This document shows, in pieces, positions 21,105 to 29,896 of a stretch of DNA of 64,000 nucleotides. The notes under the pieces are model-generated. The model worked only from the letters and a program-made list of their open reading frames with translations. It searched no databases and had not been told where the DNA came from. This DNA is from Aromatoleum buckelii (lineage in GTDB: Bacteria > Pseudomonadota > Gammaproteobacteria > Burkholderiales > Rhodocyclaceae): contig NZ_WTVH02000009.1 of assembly GCF_012910785.2 (NCBI RefSeq), positions 922,464-986,463 on the forward strand, read 5' to 3'. Position numbers and translations under genes: made by a program. Position 1 is the stretch's first letter. Each line of letters opens with the position of its first letter.

Positions 21105-22706
21105 ATGACAGCAGCACCCACCCCGACCATCCGTTCCCGACTCGCCCTGCTTGTCATGGCGTGCATTCTGCCCGCGTCATTGATGACCGCGGCGCTGATT
21201 CATTACAACTATCAGCGTGAGAACGCTCAACTTGTGCGCGAGGTGATCGCGACTGCCCGCGCGCTGACGTCCGCCATCGACCGCGAACTGGCCGCGACGG
21301 AGTCGGCGCTGAACGTCCTCGCGACGTCGCCCTACCTGGCTTCCAACGATCTCGCGGCTTTCCACCGCCAGGCGGTAAAGGTTCTGCAAACCCAGTCGGC
21401 CAACAACGTCGTGCTGACCGATACGACCGGCCGGCAGCGGATCAACACGTTCCGGCCGTTCGGCGAACCCTTGCCTTTCGAAGGGGCGATGCCGCAGTTG
21501 AGGCACGTCCTGGACACAGGGCGTACGTATGTCTCGGGGCTTTTTGTCGGGCCGGTGGTGCACCGGCCGGCGCTCAGCATCTCGGTACCGGTGCACCGCG
21601 ACGAGCGGATCGTCTATGTCTTAAGCATGGGTTTTTTTCCGGATCGCCTGGCCGGGATTCTCAACGAGCAGCGCCTGCCGCGCGGCTGGACCGGTGAAAT
21701 ACTCGATGGCGAAGGCATTGTCGCTGCCCACACCGAAATGGAGCAGTTCATCGGGCGGAAGGGTTCGCAGGCCTTGACGGAGAGGCTCGCCGAAGCCGCC
21801 GAGGGATCGGTCGAAATCCTCACCGACGCGGGCCTTCCTGTCATATCCGTTTTCAGCCGATCCGCCGTTTCGCGGTGGACGACGGTCATCAGCATTCCCC
21901 GGGAAGCGCTCACGAGCGAGCTGCAGCAGTCGCTCGGGTGGCTGGTCCTCGGCACGGCGGTTCTGCTGGGCAGCAGTCTGCTTCTTGCCTGGAGGCTCGG
22001 AGGCCGGATTGCCGGCGCTTTCTACGGACTGACCGGTCCGGCCGTGGCCCTGGGCGCCGGCGAGACGATCGTCGTTCCGAGCTTCCGGCTACGGGAAGCC
22101 GACGAAGTCGGAGGGGCGCTGATCAAGGCATCTGCAATGTTGCAGCAGACCCGGCACAAGGCACTCCACGACGAACTCACGGGGCTGGCGAATCGTGCAC
22201 TGCTCGACGAAATCGTCAACGATCAGCTGGCGCTGTCGCAGCGATGCAACAGCCAGCTTGCTCTTCTTTACATCGATCTCGACGGCTTCAAGGCGGTAAA
22301 TGACTGCCACGGCCATGGAATCGGCGATGAGCTGCTGCGAGTCGTGTCGCGCCGTATCAACGGGGCCATTCGGTGTTCCGACGTGGCAGCGCGCCTGGGC
22401 GGTGACGAGTTCGTCGTCGTGATGTTCACGGCAGGGGCGGATGGGGCGGCGGCGCTGGCTCGCAAACTGGTGGAAACGCTTTCCGAACCGTACCAAATCG
22501 GCGAAGTCCCGATCGGCATCTCTGCGAGCATCGGCATTGCAATATCTTCCGGCATGGAAACCACGTGCGAGAGGCTGCTGGAGCAGGCGGACGCCGCGAT
22601 GTATCGCTCCAAGGCCAAGGGAAAGCGGTGCTACACGATCGTGCCGGGCGAAACGGGTTTATGCACGCCTGCGGGGAACGCAGAGGGATGCGTTTCGCGC
22701 AGCTGA
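21105..22706 (+). CDS. Diguanylate cyclase with periplasmic CACHE-like sensor
   Basis: A 533-residue membrane sensor. The first transmembrane helix is at about 12-31 (LALLVMACILPASLMTAALI). A periplasmic sensor of the dCACHE type spans about 32-280 (NNVVLTDTTGRQRINT, YVSGLFVGPVV). The second helix is at about 284-304 (LGWLVLGTAVLLGSSLLLAW), followed by a HAMP-like linker and a C-terminal GGDEF domain. The active site RLGGDEF is intact and the inhibitory I-site RCSD lies exactly five residues before it, so c-di-GMP synthesis with product inhibition is expected. No EAL domain follows. It is divergent from the hut operon; a functional link is not shown. Confidence 0.92.
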   Translation: MTAAPTPTIRSRLALLVMACILPASLMTAALIHYNYQRENAQLVREVIATARALTSAIDRELAATESALNVLATSPYLASNDLAAFHRQAVKVLQTQSANNVVLTDTTGRQRINTFRPFGEPLPFEGAMPQLRHVLDTGRTYVSGLFVGPVVHRPALSISVPVHRDERIVYVLSMGFFPDRLAGILNEQRLPRGWTGEILDGEGIVAAHTEMEQFIGRKGSQALTERLAEAAEGSVEILTDAGLPVISVFSRSAVSRWTTVISIPREALTSELQQSLGWLVLGTAVLLGSSLLLAWRLGGRIAGAFYGLTGPAVALGAGETIVVPSFRLREADEVGGALIKASAMLQQTRHKALHDELTGLANRALLDEIVNDQLALSQRCNSQLALLYIDLDGFKAVNDCHGHGIGDELLRVVSRRINGAIRCSDVAARLGGDEFVVVMFTAGADGAAALARKLVETLSEPYQIGEVPIGISASIGIAISSGMETTCERLLEQADAAMYRSKAKGKRCYTIVPGETGLCTPAGNAEGCVSRS

Positions 22707-22868
22707 ACGGTTCGCTGTGGCGATTCGTCGGCGAAGGCTATGTCGTTTCCCGGGACTGCCGCAGCAGCGGCCACGCCTGCCGGGCTCTCCGGTTGCTCTC
22801 GTGACACCTAAATCCCAGGCCGAAGATGCGATCATGGGAGCCGATCACTTTCCGGAGCACAATCGAGC

Positions 22869-23768
22869 ATGAAGAAATCGCACCACATCCGCGCCCGCAA
22901 TTTCCCGTCCGCCCAGGACGAAGTCGAGGCCGCGAAACCTCATTCGCCGTACGATGCGCCTGGCAGCTCTTTTCGCATGGCGTTCGCGGACAACGAATTC
23001 CTGCTGCGCGAGGAGCTGCGACCGGTGCGGCTGCAGCTCGAACTGCTGAAGGCGGAGCTGATCCAGCAGGAGCAGGGGGTCGAATCGACGGTCGTGGTGT
23101 TCGGCAGCGCGCGCTTCAAGTCGCCCGAAGTGGCGGCGGCGATGCTCGACGAGGCGCGCGCGGGCGATGATCCGATCGCGATCCGGCGCGCCGAGCAGAT
23201 GGTGAAGAACGCCCGTTACTACGCTGAAGCGCGCCGTTTCGCCGAGCTGGTCACGCTTGAAGCCGACGCGCTCGGCGAGCCCGTCATCATCGCCACTGGC
23301 GGTGGCCCCGGGGTCATGGAAGCGGGCAATCGCGGCGCGCACGACGCGGGCGGGCGCAGCATGGGCATGAGCATTTTCCTGCCGTTCGAGGAAGCCCCGA
23401 ACCCGTGGATCACGCCAGAGCTGTGTTTCCAGTTCCATTACTTCGCGATCCGCAAGATGCATTTCCTGATGCGCGCAGTCGCGGTCGTGAGCTTTCCCGG
23501 CGGTTTTGGCACCCTCGACGAACTGTTCGAAGTGCTGACCCTGACACAGACGCGCAAGATCCGCCGCCGCCCGATCATTCTCATCGGACGCGATTTCTGG
23601 CGGCGCCTGATCGACTTCGACGTGATGATCGAGCATGGCGTGATCAGCCCGCAGGACGTCGAGCTTTTCCACTACGTGGAGACCGCTGAAGAAGCTTGGG
23701 ACGCGATCAAGGCCGCCTACAGCGAAGACAACCCTGCGCTGGTGGCCCGTCAGTTGAGGGCGAGCTGA
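22869..23768 (+). CDS. LOG family protein (TIGR00730-type Rossmann fold nucleotide phosphoribohydrolase-like)
   Basis: A 299-residue LOG/YgdH-like protein. It has the motifs VVVFGSARF, ATGGGPGVMEAGNRGA and the signature PGGFGTLDELFE. Relatives release bases from nucleoside 5'-monophosphates, as in cytokinin activation by plant LOG; older annotations as lysine decarboxylase are wrong. The N-terminal 60 residues (SSFRMAFADNEFLLREELRPVRLQLELLK) are typical of the longer bacterial subgroup, and the exact substrate there is uncertain. The start ATG has GGAG about 11 bases upstream. Confidence 0.88.
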   Translation: MKKSHHIRARNFPSAQDEVEAAKPHSPYDAPGSSFRMAFADNEFLLREELRPVRLQLELLKAELIQQEQGVESTVVVFGSARFKSPEVAAAMLDEARAGDDPIAIRRAEQMVKNARYYAEARRFAELVTLEADALGEPVIIATGGGPGVMEAGNRGAHDAGGRSMGMSIFLPFEEAPNPWITPELCFQFHYFAIRKMHFLMRAVAVVSFPGGFGTLDELFEVLTLTQTRKIRRRPIILIGRDFWRRLIDFDVMIEHGVISPQDVELFHYVETAEEAWDAIKAAYSEDNPALVARQLRAS

Positions 23769-23809
23769 ATCTTGTTCGGGCTGCCCGGGAGGAGGGCGCG
23801 ACGTTACGC

Positions 23810-24355
23810 TCAGCGAAACACGGGACGGTTGGGGAGCTGATCCTCCCGCTGCGGTGGGGTTTCACCCGGGCCGTGACTGGCCGGAAAGTGCTGCTCGAGC
23901 GCCGCCGTGACGGCGTCGATCGCCTGGCCGAGGCCCTCTTCGTAGCGCCCGGCGCGGAACTCCGCGCTCATGCTGGCCAGCGTCTCCCGCCAGTAGGCGT
24001 CGTCGACGTGCCGTGCGAGGCCGCGATCGGCGACGATGTCGATGCGATGCTCCGCCAGTTGCAGGTAGATCAGCACGCCGTTGTTCAGTTCGGTATCCCA
24101 CACCCGCAGCTTGCCGAATTCCGTCAGCGCGCGCTCGCGCACCACCTGCTCGATGGGCACGCCGCGACGTAAATGGCGCCACAGGTAGCTCATCGGCAGG
24201 CTCGCTTCGATGCACACGCAGATTTCGCCGGTGTGACGCCGTTCGCTGTCGCGCACGCGCGCCTCGAGACGGTGCAGCGTGTCGTCCCCGATCGCCCGAC
24301 GCGCATCGTTGGAATCGAGCCACAAGTGGCGCAGCACGCGCATCACGATGTTCAT
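23810..24355 (-). CDS. TPM-domain protein (second of pair, lemA locus)
   Basis: A 181-residue protein with a TPM (TLP18.3/Psb32/MOLO-1) fold: GDDTLHRLEARVRDSERRHTGEICVCIEASL, REALTEFGKLRVWDTE-like core and NNGVLIYLQLAEHRIDIVADRGLARHVDDAYW. No signal peptide or membrane helix is seen, so it is cytoplasmic. The start ATG at 24355 has GGGAG 6 bases upstream and matches the N-termini of similar proteins. In the sequence as given, the upstream TPM gene reads straight through into this frame, making one 511-codon open frame (23810-25345). I regard that as the result of a frameshift (see next entry). It is the third gene of lemA-TPM-TPM. Confidence 0.85.
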   Translation of the reverse strand: MNIVMRVLRHLWLDSNDARRAIGDDTLHRLEARVRDSERRHTGEICVCIEASLPMSYLWRHLRRGVPIEQVVRERALTEFGKLRVWDTELNNGVLIYLQLAEHRIDIVADRGLARHVDDAYWRETLASMSAEFRAGRYEEGLGQAIDAVTAALEQHFPASHGPGETPPQREDQLPNRPVFR

Positions 24356-24383
24356 CGATGACTCCCGCTCCGGTTGGGCAGCC

Positions 24384-25345
24384 TTACCATCGTCCCGACG
24401 CGCCGCCGCCGCCGAAACTGCCGCCGCCGCCGGAGCCGAATCCGCCACCCCCACCTCTGCCGCCTCCGCCCCAGATGATCGGGCCGCCAAACCGCCGCCT
24501 CCGCGGCCACCCCGGCCTCCTCCGCCGATGCCCAGCACGAGCACGAAAATGAACGCGACGACGCCGGCGATGATCGCCAGCAACAGGCTGCCGAGCAGCA
24601 GCTGCGCGAGCAGGCCGGCGACGCCTCCGGTGGCGAGCGCCCCGAGCTTGCGTCCCAACATGCCGACGAGCACCGCCCCGACGATCGGTACGCCGACGAA
24701 CAGGAAGGCCCCGAGGTCTTCGAGCGACGGCCCTTCGCCGCGCCCGCGGACGTCCGGCTCCGGCAGCGGCAGGTTTTCGCCGCGGATGCGCGCCATCAAC
24801 GCGTCGAGGCCGGCGTCGATGCCGGCCGCGAACTCACCTCGGCGGAAAGCCGGCGTGATCGCGCGGTCGATGATGTGGAACGCGGCGAGATCCGGCACCG
24901 CGCCTTCGAGCGCGCGGGCGATTTCGATGCGCACGCGGCGGTCGTCTTTCGCGACGACCATCAGGATGCCGTCGCCGATGTCGCGCCGGCCGATCTTCCA
25001 CTCGGCCGCGACACGGTAGGCGTAGGCGGCGATGTCCTCGGGCGCGGTCGTGGCGACGATCAGCACGACGATCTGGGCCCCGCGTTCCGCTTCGAAGGTC
25101 GCAAGCTTCGCTTCGAGCGCCTGTCGTTCGCCGGCATCGAGCGTGCCGGTCTGGTCGATGACGCGCGCAGTGAGGGCGGGAACCGGCTGCAGATCCTGCG
25201 CGAACGACGCGGCCGGGCACAGCAGTGCCGCGAGCGCGACGAATGCAAGGAATGCGTTCGAAACGCTCGCCAGCCAGCGGCGAGCAATGGCGGCGACAGC
25301 CGACAGGCCGGCAGCGAAGGGAGCGGTACAGGGGAGGCAGCTCAT
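24384..25345 (-). CDS. TPM-domain membrane protein (YgcG-like), frameshifted in Gly-rich tail
   Basis: It has an N-terminal signal peptide (about residues 28-50), a periplasmic TPM domain (ARVIDQTGTLDAGERQAL, GAQIVVLIVATTAPEDIAAYAYRVAAEWKIGRRDIGDGILMVVA), one or two membrane helices (LLAQLLLGSLLLAIIAGVVAFIFVLVLGI) and a Gly-rich tail. Around 24488-24500 the frame leaves the Gly coding. In the -1 frame the tail continues as FGGPIIWGGGG, GGFGSGGGGSFGGGGASGRW and a TAA at 24384-24386, the classical YgcG-type ending. Restoring one base near the GGTTT/AAACC position repairs the gene. The cause may be a sequence error, a real mutation or recoding. As written, the frame fuses to the next TPM gene. 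Confidence 0.78.
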
Positions 25346-25387
25346 CGGATGAGGTCGGACGATGATCGTGGCGGCGCGGTCCGTCGC

Positions 25388-26005
25388 TCAGCGTGCCCCC
25401 GACGTGCCGAAATCGACGCTCGGCGGACGCGAGATTTCCTGTTCGTTCGCGACCGTAAAACCGGCTTTCGGCTCGTAGCTGAAGATCATCGCCGTCAGGT
25501 TCGTCGGAAAGCTGCGCGCGAGCACGTTGTATTCCTGCACGGTCTTGATGTAGCTGTTACGCGCGACGGTGATGCGGTTCTCGGTTCCTTCCAGTTGCAC
25601 GCGCAAGTCCTGGAAAGCCTGGTTCGCCCGCAGGTTCGGGTAATTTTCGGCAACGGCCAGCAGCCGCGACAGCGCGCCGCCGAGCTGGCTCTGCGCCTGC
25701 TGGAAGCGTTCCATCGCCTGCGGATCATTGAGCATCTCGGGCGTGACCTGGATCGCCGTCGCGCGCGAGCGCGCTTCGATGACGCGGGTCAGCGTTTCCT
25801 GTTCGAAATTCGCTTCGCCTTTGACGGTGTTGACGAGGTTCGGAATCAGATCGGCGCGGCGCTGGTACTGGTTCAGCACTTCGGCCCAGGCTGCTTTGCT
25901 CTGCTCGTCGAGGCGCTGGAAATCGTTGTAGCCGCAGCCGCCGAGGCCGAGCAGCGCGCAGGCGGCGACGACCACGGAGAAGCGTCGGAAAAGTCTCTCG
26001 AACAT
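25388..26005 (-). CDS. lemA: LemA family lipoprotein-like protein
   Basis: A 205-residue LemA protein. It has an N-terminal hydrophobic segment with a lipobox (LGLGGC), then YNDFQRLDEQSKAAWAEVLNQYQRRADLIPNLVNTVKG, the family signature. Helical segments follow (ENYPNLRANQAFQDLRVQLEGTENRI and VQEYNVLARSFPTNL). LemA is usually an N-in membrane protein with a periplasmic helical bundle; with this lipobox, lipid anchoring is possible. It is the first gene of the lemA-TPM-TPM operon, 42 bases before the TPM gene. The start at 26005 is chosen because an upstream frame has no family similarity and GGAGGGA lies upstream. Confidence 0.93.
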   Translation of the reverse strand: MFERLFRRFSVVVAACALLGLGGCGYNDFQRLDEQSKAAWAEVLNQYQRRADLIPNLVNTVKGEANFEQETLTRVIEARSRATAIQVTPEMLNDPQAMERFQQAQSQLGGALSRLLAVAENYPNLRANQAFQDLRVQLEGTENRITVARNSYIKTVQEYNVLARSFPTNLTAMIFSYEPKAGFTVANEQEISRPPSVDFGTSGAR

Positions 26006-26347
26006 GCGGGGCGTCCCTCCATCGATTGTTGCGCACGGGCAGCGGCCCGGTCGAGGCCGGACTGCAAGCCTTCGGCCCGCTGCTCGGCCACGCGCCATCA
26101 TAAGGCCGCCCGAAGTCTAGGTGTCCGGAATATTTGCGCTGCCTCCAGCCCTGCGTGGCTCGTGGCGGCGCAAGCGCTGCACCACTTCGGCGTCTCCCTT
26201 CTTCATTGCGGGCCCGCACAGCGGCGCCAAGCGCACCCTGCGCGTTCCTCTCCGCTGCCCTGCCTATACTGGGCTATCAGAGGGTCACAGCTCGCCTTGC
26301 GGCGGTGGTCGCGCGGCGGCGCAAACGGGGCGCAGGGAGTCGCGACA
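26006..26347. other. Divergent intergenic region lemA / SARP regulator
   Basis: About 342 bases without a supported gene. A TATACT hexamer at 26265-26270 could be a -10 box for the SARP gene, but its -35 is weak. AGGGAG about 9 bases before the SARP ATG is a fair ribosome site. Confidence 0.4.
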
Positions 26348-28336
26348 ATGAGCGACAGCAAGGACGTCCGCATCGACATGCTCGGCGGCTTCTCGGTCTT
26401 CCGGAGTGGCCGCGCCGTCAGCCTGCCGACGCGCAAGGCGGCAGGATTGCTGGCGATTCTCGCGTCCCGGACAGGCACGGTGTTTTCACGCGAACGCCTT
26501 GCCGACATGCTGTGGGGGCGCAGCGCCGAGGCGCAGGCACGCGCAAGCCTGCGCCAGGCACTTGCGCAGTTGCGCAAGTCGCTCGACGACGGGGGCGAAT
26601 CGGTGATCGGGGCCAACAGCGAAGGCCTGCACCTCGTACCCGGTCGCGTCAGGGTCGATGTCGCGGAGTTCCAGAGCGCGTCGGCCGAAGGCAGCCCGTC
26701 GGCCCTCGAGCGCGCCGCCCAGCGTTATCGCGGTCCTTTTCTCGACGGCTTCGCCGTGAACGAGGCCCTGTTCGAGGACTGGCGCGCGCTCGAAGCTGAA
26801 CGGCTGCGACGGATCGCGCTGAAGGGCATGGGAAGGCTGCTCGCACATCACGTCGAAGGCGGTGCGGTGGAGGCCGCGACAGCGCTGGCCGAGCGCGTGC
26901 TCGCGATCGACCCCGCGGCCGAAGAGGCGTACCGATTGCTGATGCGTCTGCATCCGGGCCGCGGCGCTCTCGGTTCGGCGATGCGCGAGTACGAACGCTG
27001 CAAGACTGCGATGGCGACGCTCGGGGTTCCGCCGTCCGCAGCAACCGAAGCATTGCGACAGCAAGTGCGCGTACGACCGCCGCCCGCCGAGAAGAAGAAC
27101 GTCGATCCTCCGCTGATCGCGGTGTTGCCGTTCGCAAACCTGTCGGACGATGCAGAGCAGGGCTATTTCGCACGCGGCTTCACCGAGGACGTGATTCGCG
27201 AGCTGGCGCAATTCCGTTCGCTGCGGGTCATCGCCGCGCATTCGTCTTTCGGCGCCGCCGATCCGCATGTGATGCCGGCCGAAACTGCAGCGCGGCTCGG
27301 GGCGCGCTATCTCCTGTGCGGCAGCGTGCGCCGCAGCACCGGATCGGTGCGGATCGGCGCCGAGCTCGTCGATGCCGAAAGCGGCTGTTTTCTGTGGTCG
27401 GGCCGTTTCGATATCGTGCCGAACGACATTCCGGCTACGCAGGACGAGATCGGCCGTGCGGTCGCCGCAACGCTGATGACGCGGATCGACGACGACCGGC
27501 TGCGGCAGGCGATGCGCAAGCCCCTCACTGACCTGGCCGCCTACGATTGCTGGCTGCGCGGCATGGCGCAGCTGCGGCACGCCAGCCCCGACAGCCATGC
27601 CGAAGCGCGCACGCTGTTCCAGCATGCGCTCGAGATCGACCCCTCTTTCGCCCGCGCCTGTTCGGGTCTGTCGCTGACATATTTCAACGAATGGAGCTGC
27701 CTCGCGTGGGATCGCTGGGCCGAGAACGAGAGCAGGGCATTCGACTATGCGCAGCGCGGCGTGCGGATGGACGATCGCGACCCGATCACGCATTTCATCC
27801 TCGGGCGCATCCTGCTTTACCGGCGCCAGTTCGACAAAGCCGATCGCCACTTGCAGCGCGCCGAGTTGCTCAATCCCAACGACGCCGACATCCTTGCGCA
27901 GCTTGCGGTGTCGGACATGTTTCTCGGCCACGCGGAGCGCGGCGCCGAACGGGCGCGTCTGGCCATGCGTCTGTACCCCTTCCACGATGACTGGTACTTC
28001 GCGTTCGCCGCCGGGCCGCTTCTTTTTTCGGGCCGCATCGAGACCGCGATCGAATACGGCCTGAAGGCGCCCGACGTCGCCACCGATGCCCATGCCTACC
28101 TTGCGGCCGCGTTCGCGCATCTCGGAAACCTCGAGGAAGCTGCGCACCACCTGGCGCTGTTCCATGAGGCCTACCGGCGCAATATCGCCGCCGGACCAGC
28201 GATTGCACCGGACGAGACGGCGCGCTGGCTGATGCACGTGAACCCGTTCCGCCGCGACGTCGACGCGCAGTATTTCCTGGCCGGCTTGGCGCGCGCCGGA
28301 CTCGCGATCCCGGCCCATCTGCAGCGGCCGGGATGA
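26348..28336 (+). CDS. SARP-type transcriptional activator with BTAD, TolB-N-like and TPR domains
   Basis: A 662-residue regulator. Residues about 1-95 are an OmpR/PhoB-like winged helix (RIDMLGGFSVFRSGRAVSLPTRKAAGLLAIL, SRERLADMLWG, RASLRQALAQLRKSL). About 95-235 is a bacterial activation (BTAD) TPR module ending AMREYERCKTAMATLGVPPS. About 255-385 is a TolB-N/adenylate-cyclase-associated module (IAVLPFANLSDDAEQGYFARGFTEDVIRELAQ). About 390-640 holds TPR-like repeats. No cyclase catalytic domain, ATPase or membrane segment is present. The architecture resembles regulators in Rhizobiales and betaproteobacteria whose targets are mostly unknown. It faces the TTC38-like gene convergently. The ATG at 26348 is the only start that yields a full DNA-binding domain. 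Confidence 0.85.
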   Translation: MSDSKDVRIDMLGGFSVFRSGRAVSLPTRKAAGLLAILASRTGTVFSRERLADMLWGRSAEAQARASLRQALAQLRKSLDDGGESVIGANSEGLHLVPGRVRVDVAEFQSASAEGSPSALERAAQRYRGPFLDGFAVNEALFEDWRALEAERLRRIALKGMGRLLAHHVEGGAVEAATALAERVLAIDPAAEEAYRLLMRLHPGRGALGSAMREYERCKTAMATLGVPPSAATEALRQQVRVRPPPAEKKNVDPPLIAVLPFANLSDDAEQGYFARGFTEDVIRELAQFRSLRVIAAHSSFGAADPHVMPAETAARLGARYLLCGSVRRSTGSVRIGAELVDAESGCFLWSGRFDIVPNDIPATQDEIGRAVAATLMTRIDDDRLRQAMRKPLTDLAAYDCWLRGMAQLRHASPDSHAEARTLFQHALEIDPSFARACSGLSLTYFNEWSCLAWDRWAENESRAFDYAQRGVRMDDRDPITHFILGRILLYRRQFDKADRHLQRAELLNPNDADILAQLAVSDMFLGHAERGAERARLAMRLYPFHDDWYFAFAAGPLLFSGRIETAIEYGLKAPDVATDAHAYLAAAFAHLGNLEEAAHHLALFHEAYRRNIAAGPAIAPDETARWLMHVNPFRRDVDAQYFLAGLARAGLAIPAHLQRPG

Positions 28337-28391
28337 GCGGGGGAGTGGCGGGCGAACTTGCCGGCGATCAGCTCGCAAGCTGCGGTGATGC

Positions 28392-29726
28392 TCAGGCGGC
28401 CAGCGCGACGCTGCTGTTGCAGGCCCGCTGCATCAGTTCACGCGCGGCAGGACTGGCAGGCTTCAGGTCGACGCGCTCGGCTGCCAATGCCCGTGCCAGC
28501 GCGAACTGTCCGTCGCGCAGCGCCGCTTCGAGCAACGTCAGGTCGAGGAGATCGCGCTGGGCATGGCTGCCGCCGAAACGGTGCGCGATGTCGCGGACAG
28601 GCCGCAGCAGGCGCACCGTCGTCGCGTAATCCCCGGCGCCGAACGCGTGGATCGCATTCGTCACCGGCCCGCCGACCTCGGAAAGGAATATCGCGTTGTC
28701 ACCGGCACCGTGTACTGCCCGCGCCTGACTTTCGAGCACCGCGCGGGCGTGCTCCGCGCGCTTCGCGCCGACGAAGGCCATCATTGCATGCGCATCATTG
28801 AACGAGTAGTTCCCTGCAGCGGCGAACGGCGCCCAGGCGTCGGCGACCGTTTCCCAGCGAGCGCCGACGTCCACGCCACGCAGCTGCAATCGCCACAGCA
28901 GCGCGGCGGCATCGACGATGTCGAGTACGACCTGTGAACGCGCGCCATGGATCGGTCCGTCGAAGAGCGCCAGCACTTCGTCGATCTCGCCCAAGTCGAG
29001 ATGGAAGAGGGCGAGATGCCACCAGTTGTGCACGGCGAAGAAGCTGTCCTTCGACCACGCGTCCAGATTCGCGCGCATCCATCCGAGGCCATCGCGCTGT
29101 CGGCCTTGCATCTCCATCACATGCGCGACCGCGTGCTGGCCCCAGCCGTTGCGCGGCTCGATCTCGACTGCCCGCCGTCCGGCGGCTTCGGCGCGCTCGT
29201 AAAGGCCCGTTTCCTCCAAACCGAAGGCGTGCATCGCGAGCACGTTGTGGTAGCCGGGCATGTCCGGTGACCACGATGGCAGTGCGCGGGCGATGCGGTC
29301 GCGCAGCATGCGCGACGCGCCGGTATAGAAATCCGTGAGGTGGCCCGCCTGCAGGGCGAGAGCGTCGCGTGGATGGTCGATCGCGAGGTCTTCCAGTATC
29401 CGGCCCGCGGCTCGCCATTCGCCGTCGATGAGGTGGTCGACGGCTGCGAGGTGCCCGCGCTCGCGAGCATTCGCGGCAAGCCGATGGGCCGTCTCGGCCG
29501 ACGCCCGCGCTGCGGGAAGTGCGCCCGGCTCGGTACCGAGCAGGTGCAGGTAGGCATTGAGCACGTGCCCCATGACGAATCCGGCGCTGTCTTCCAAGGC
29601 CCGGCCATTCGTCGCCACCGGGTCGCCGATGTAGCACTGGAACTCATGGACCGCCTGCTCGAAGCCTTCGATCGCTGAAGCGCTGGCGCCGCTGTAGATA
29701 TTGCCGAGTCGGTCTGTGCGTTGCAT
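28392..29726 (-). CDS. TTC38-like tetratricopeptide repeat protein
   Basis: A 444-residue helical-repeat protein resembling tetratricopeptide repeat protein 38 (TTC38) of eukaryotes and bacterial relatives. Characteristic pieces are NAYLHLLGTEP, HPRDALALQAGHLTDFYTGASRMLRDR, PGYHNVLAMHAFGLEETGLYERAE, NGWGQHAVAHVMEMQGR and FAVHNWWHLALFHLDLGE. No signal peptide or catalytic motif is apparent, although the conserved His/Trp residues in AVHNWWHLALFH are striking. The function of the family is unknown. It is convergent with the SARP regulator gene, 55 bases away, which suggests but does not prove a shared role. Confidence 0.82.
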   Translation of the reverse strand: MQRTDRLGNIYSGASASAIEGFEQAVHEFQCYIGDPVATNGRALEDSAGFVMGHVLNAYLHLLGTEPGALPAARASAETAHRLAANARERGHLAAVDHLIDGEWRAAGRILEDLAIDHPRDALALQAGHLTDFYTGASRMLRDRIARALPSWSPDMPGYHNVLAMHAFGLEETGLYERAEAAGRRAVEIEPRNGWGQHAVAHVMEMQGRQRDGLGWMRANLDAWSKDSFFAVHNWWHLALFHLDLGEIDEVLALFDGPIHGARSQVVLDIVDAAALLWRLQLRGVDVGARWETVADAWAPFAAAGNYSFNDAHAMMAFVGAKRAEHARAVLESQARAVHGAGDNAIFLSEVGGPVTNAIHAFGAGDYATTVRLLRPVRDIAHRFGGSHAQRDLLDLTLLEAALRDGQFALARALAAERVDLKPASPAARELMQRACNSSVALAA

Positions 29727-29896
29727 GTCTGTCTCCTCCTGTCGAGATGCCCGCCGGAAGTACCGGGTGCAGTTGGAAGATTAGACGCGGGGTATGGCTG
29801 CGGGCGTCAATCGCGCGTGAAATCCGCGCGAAAAAACGCCGTGCCGGGCGCTCACGCCGCGATTGCGGCAGCAGCGCCCGGAGAGGTCGAAAAGTC

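Noticed and set aside
23810..25345. Genuine single 511-residue double-TPM protein
   Set aside because: The middle segment LAARSSGAEAAEVG... is a frame-shifted reading of a Gly-rich tail, and the second protein has its own ribosome site and start.
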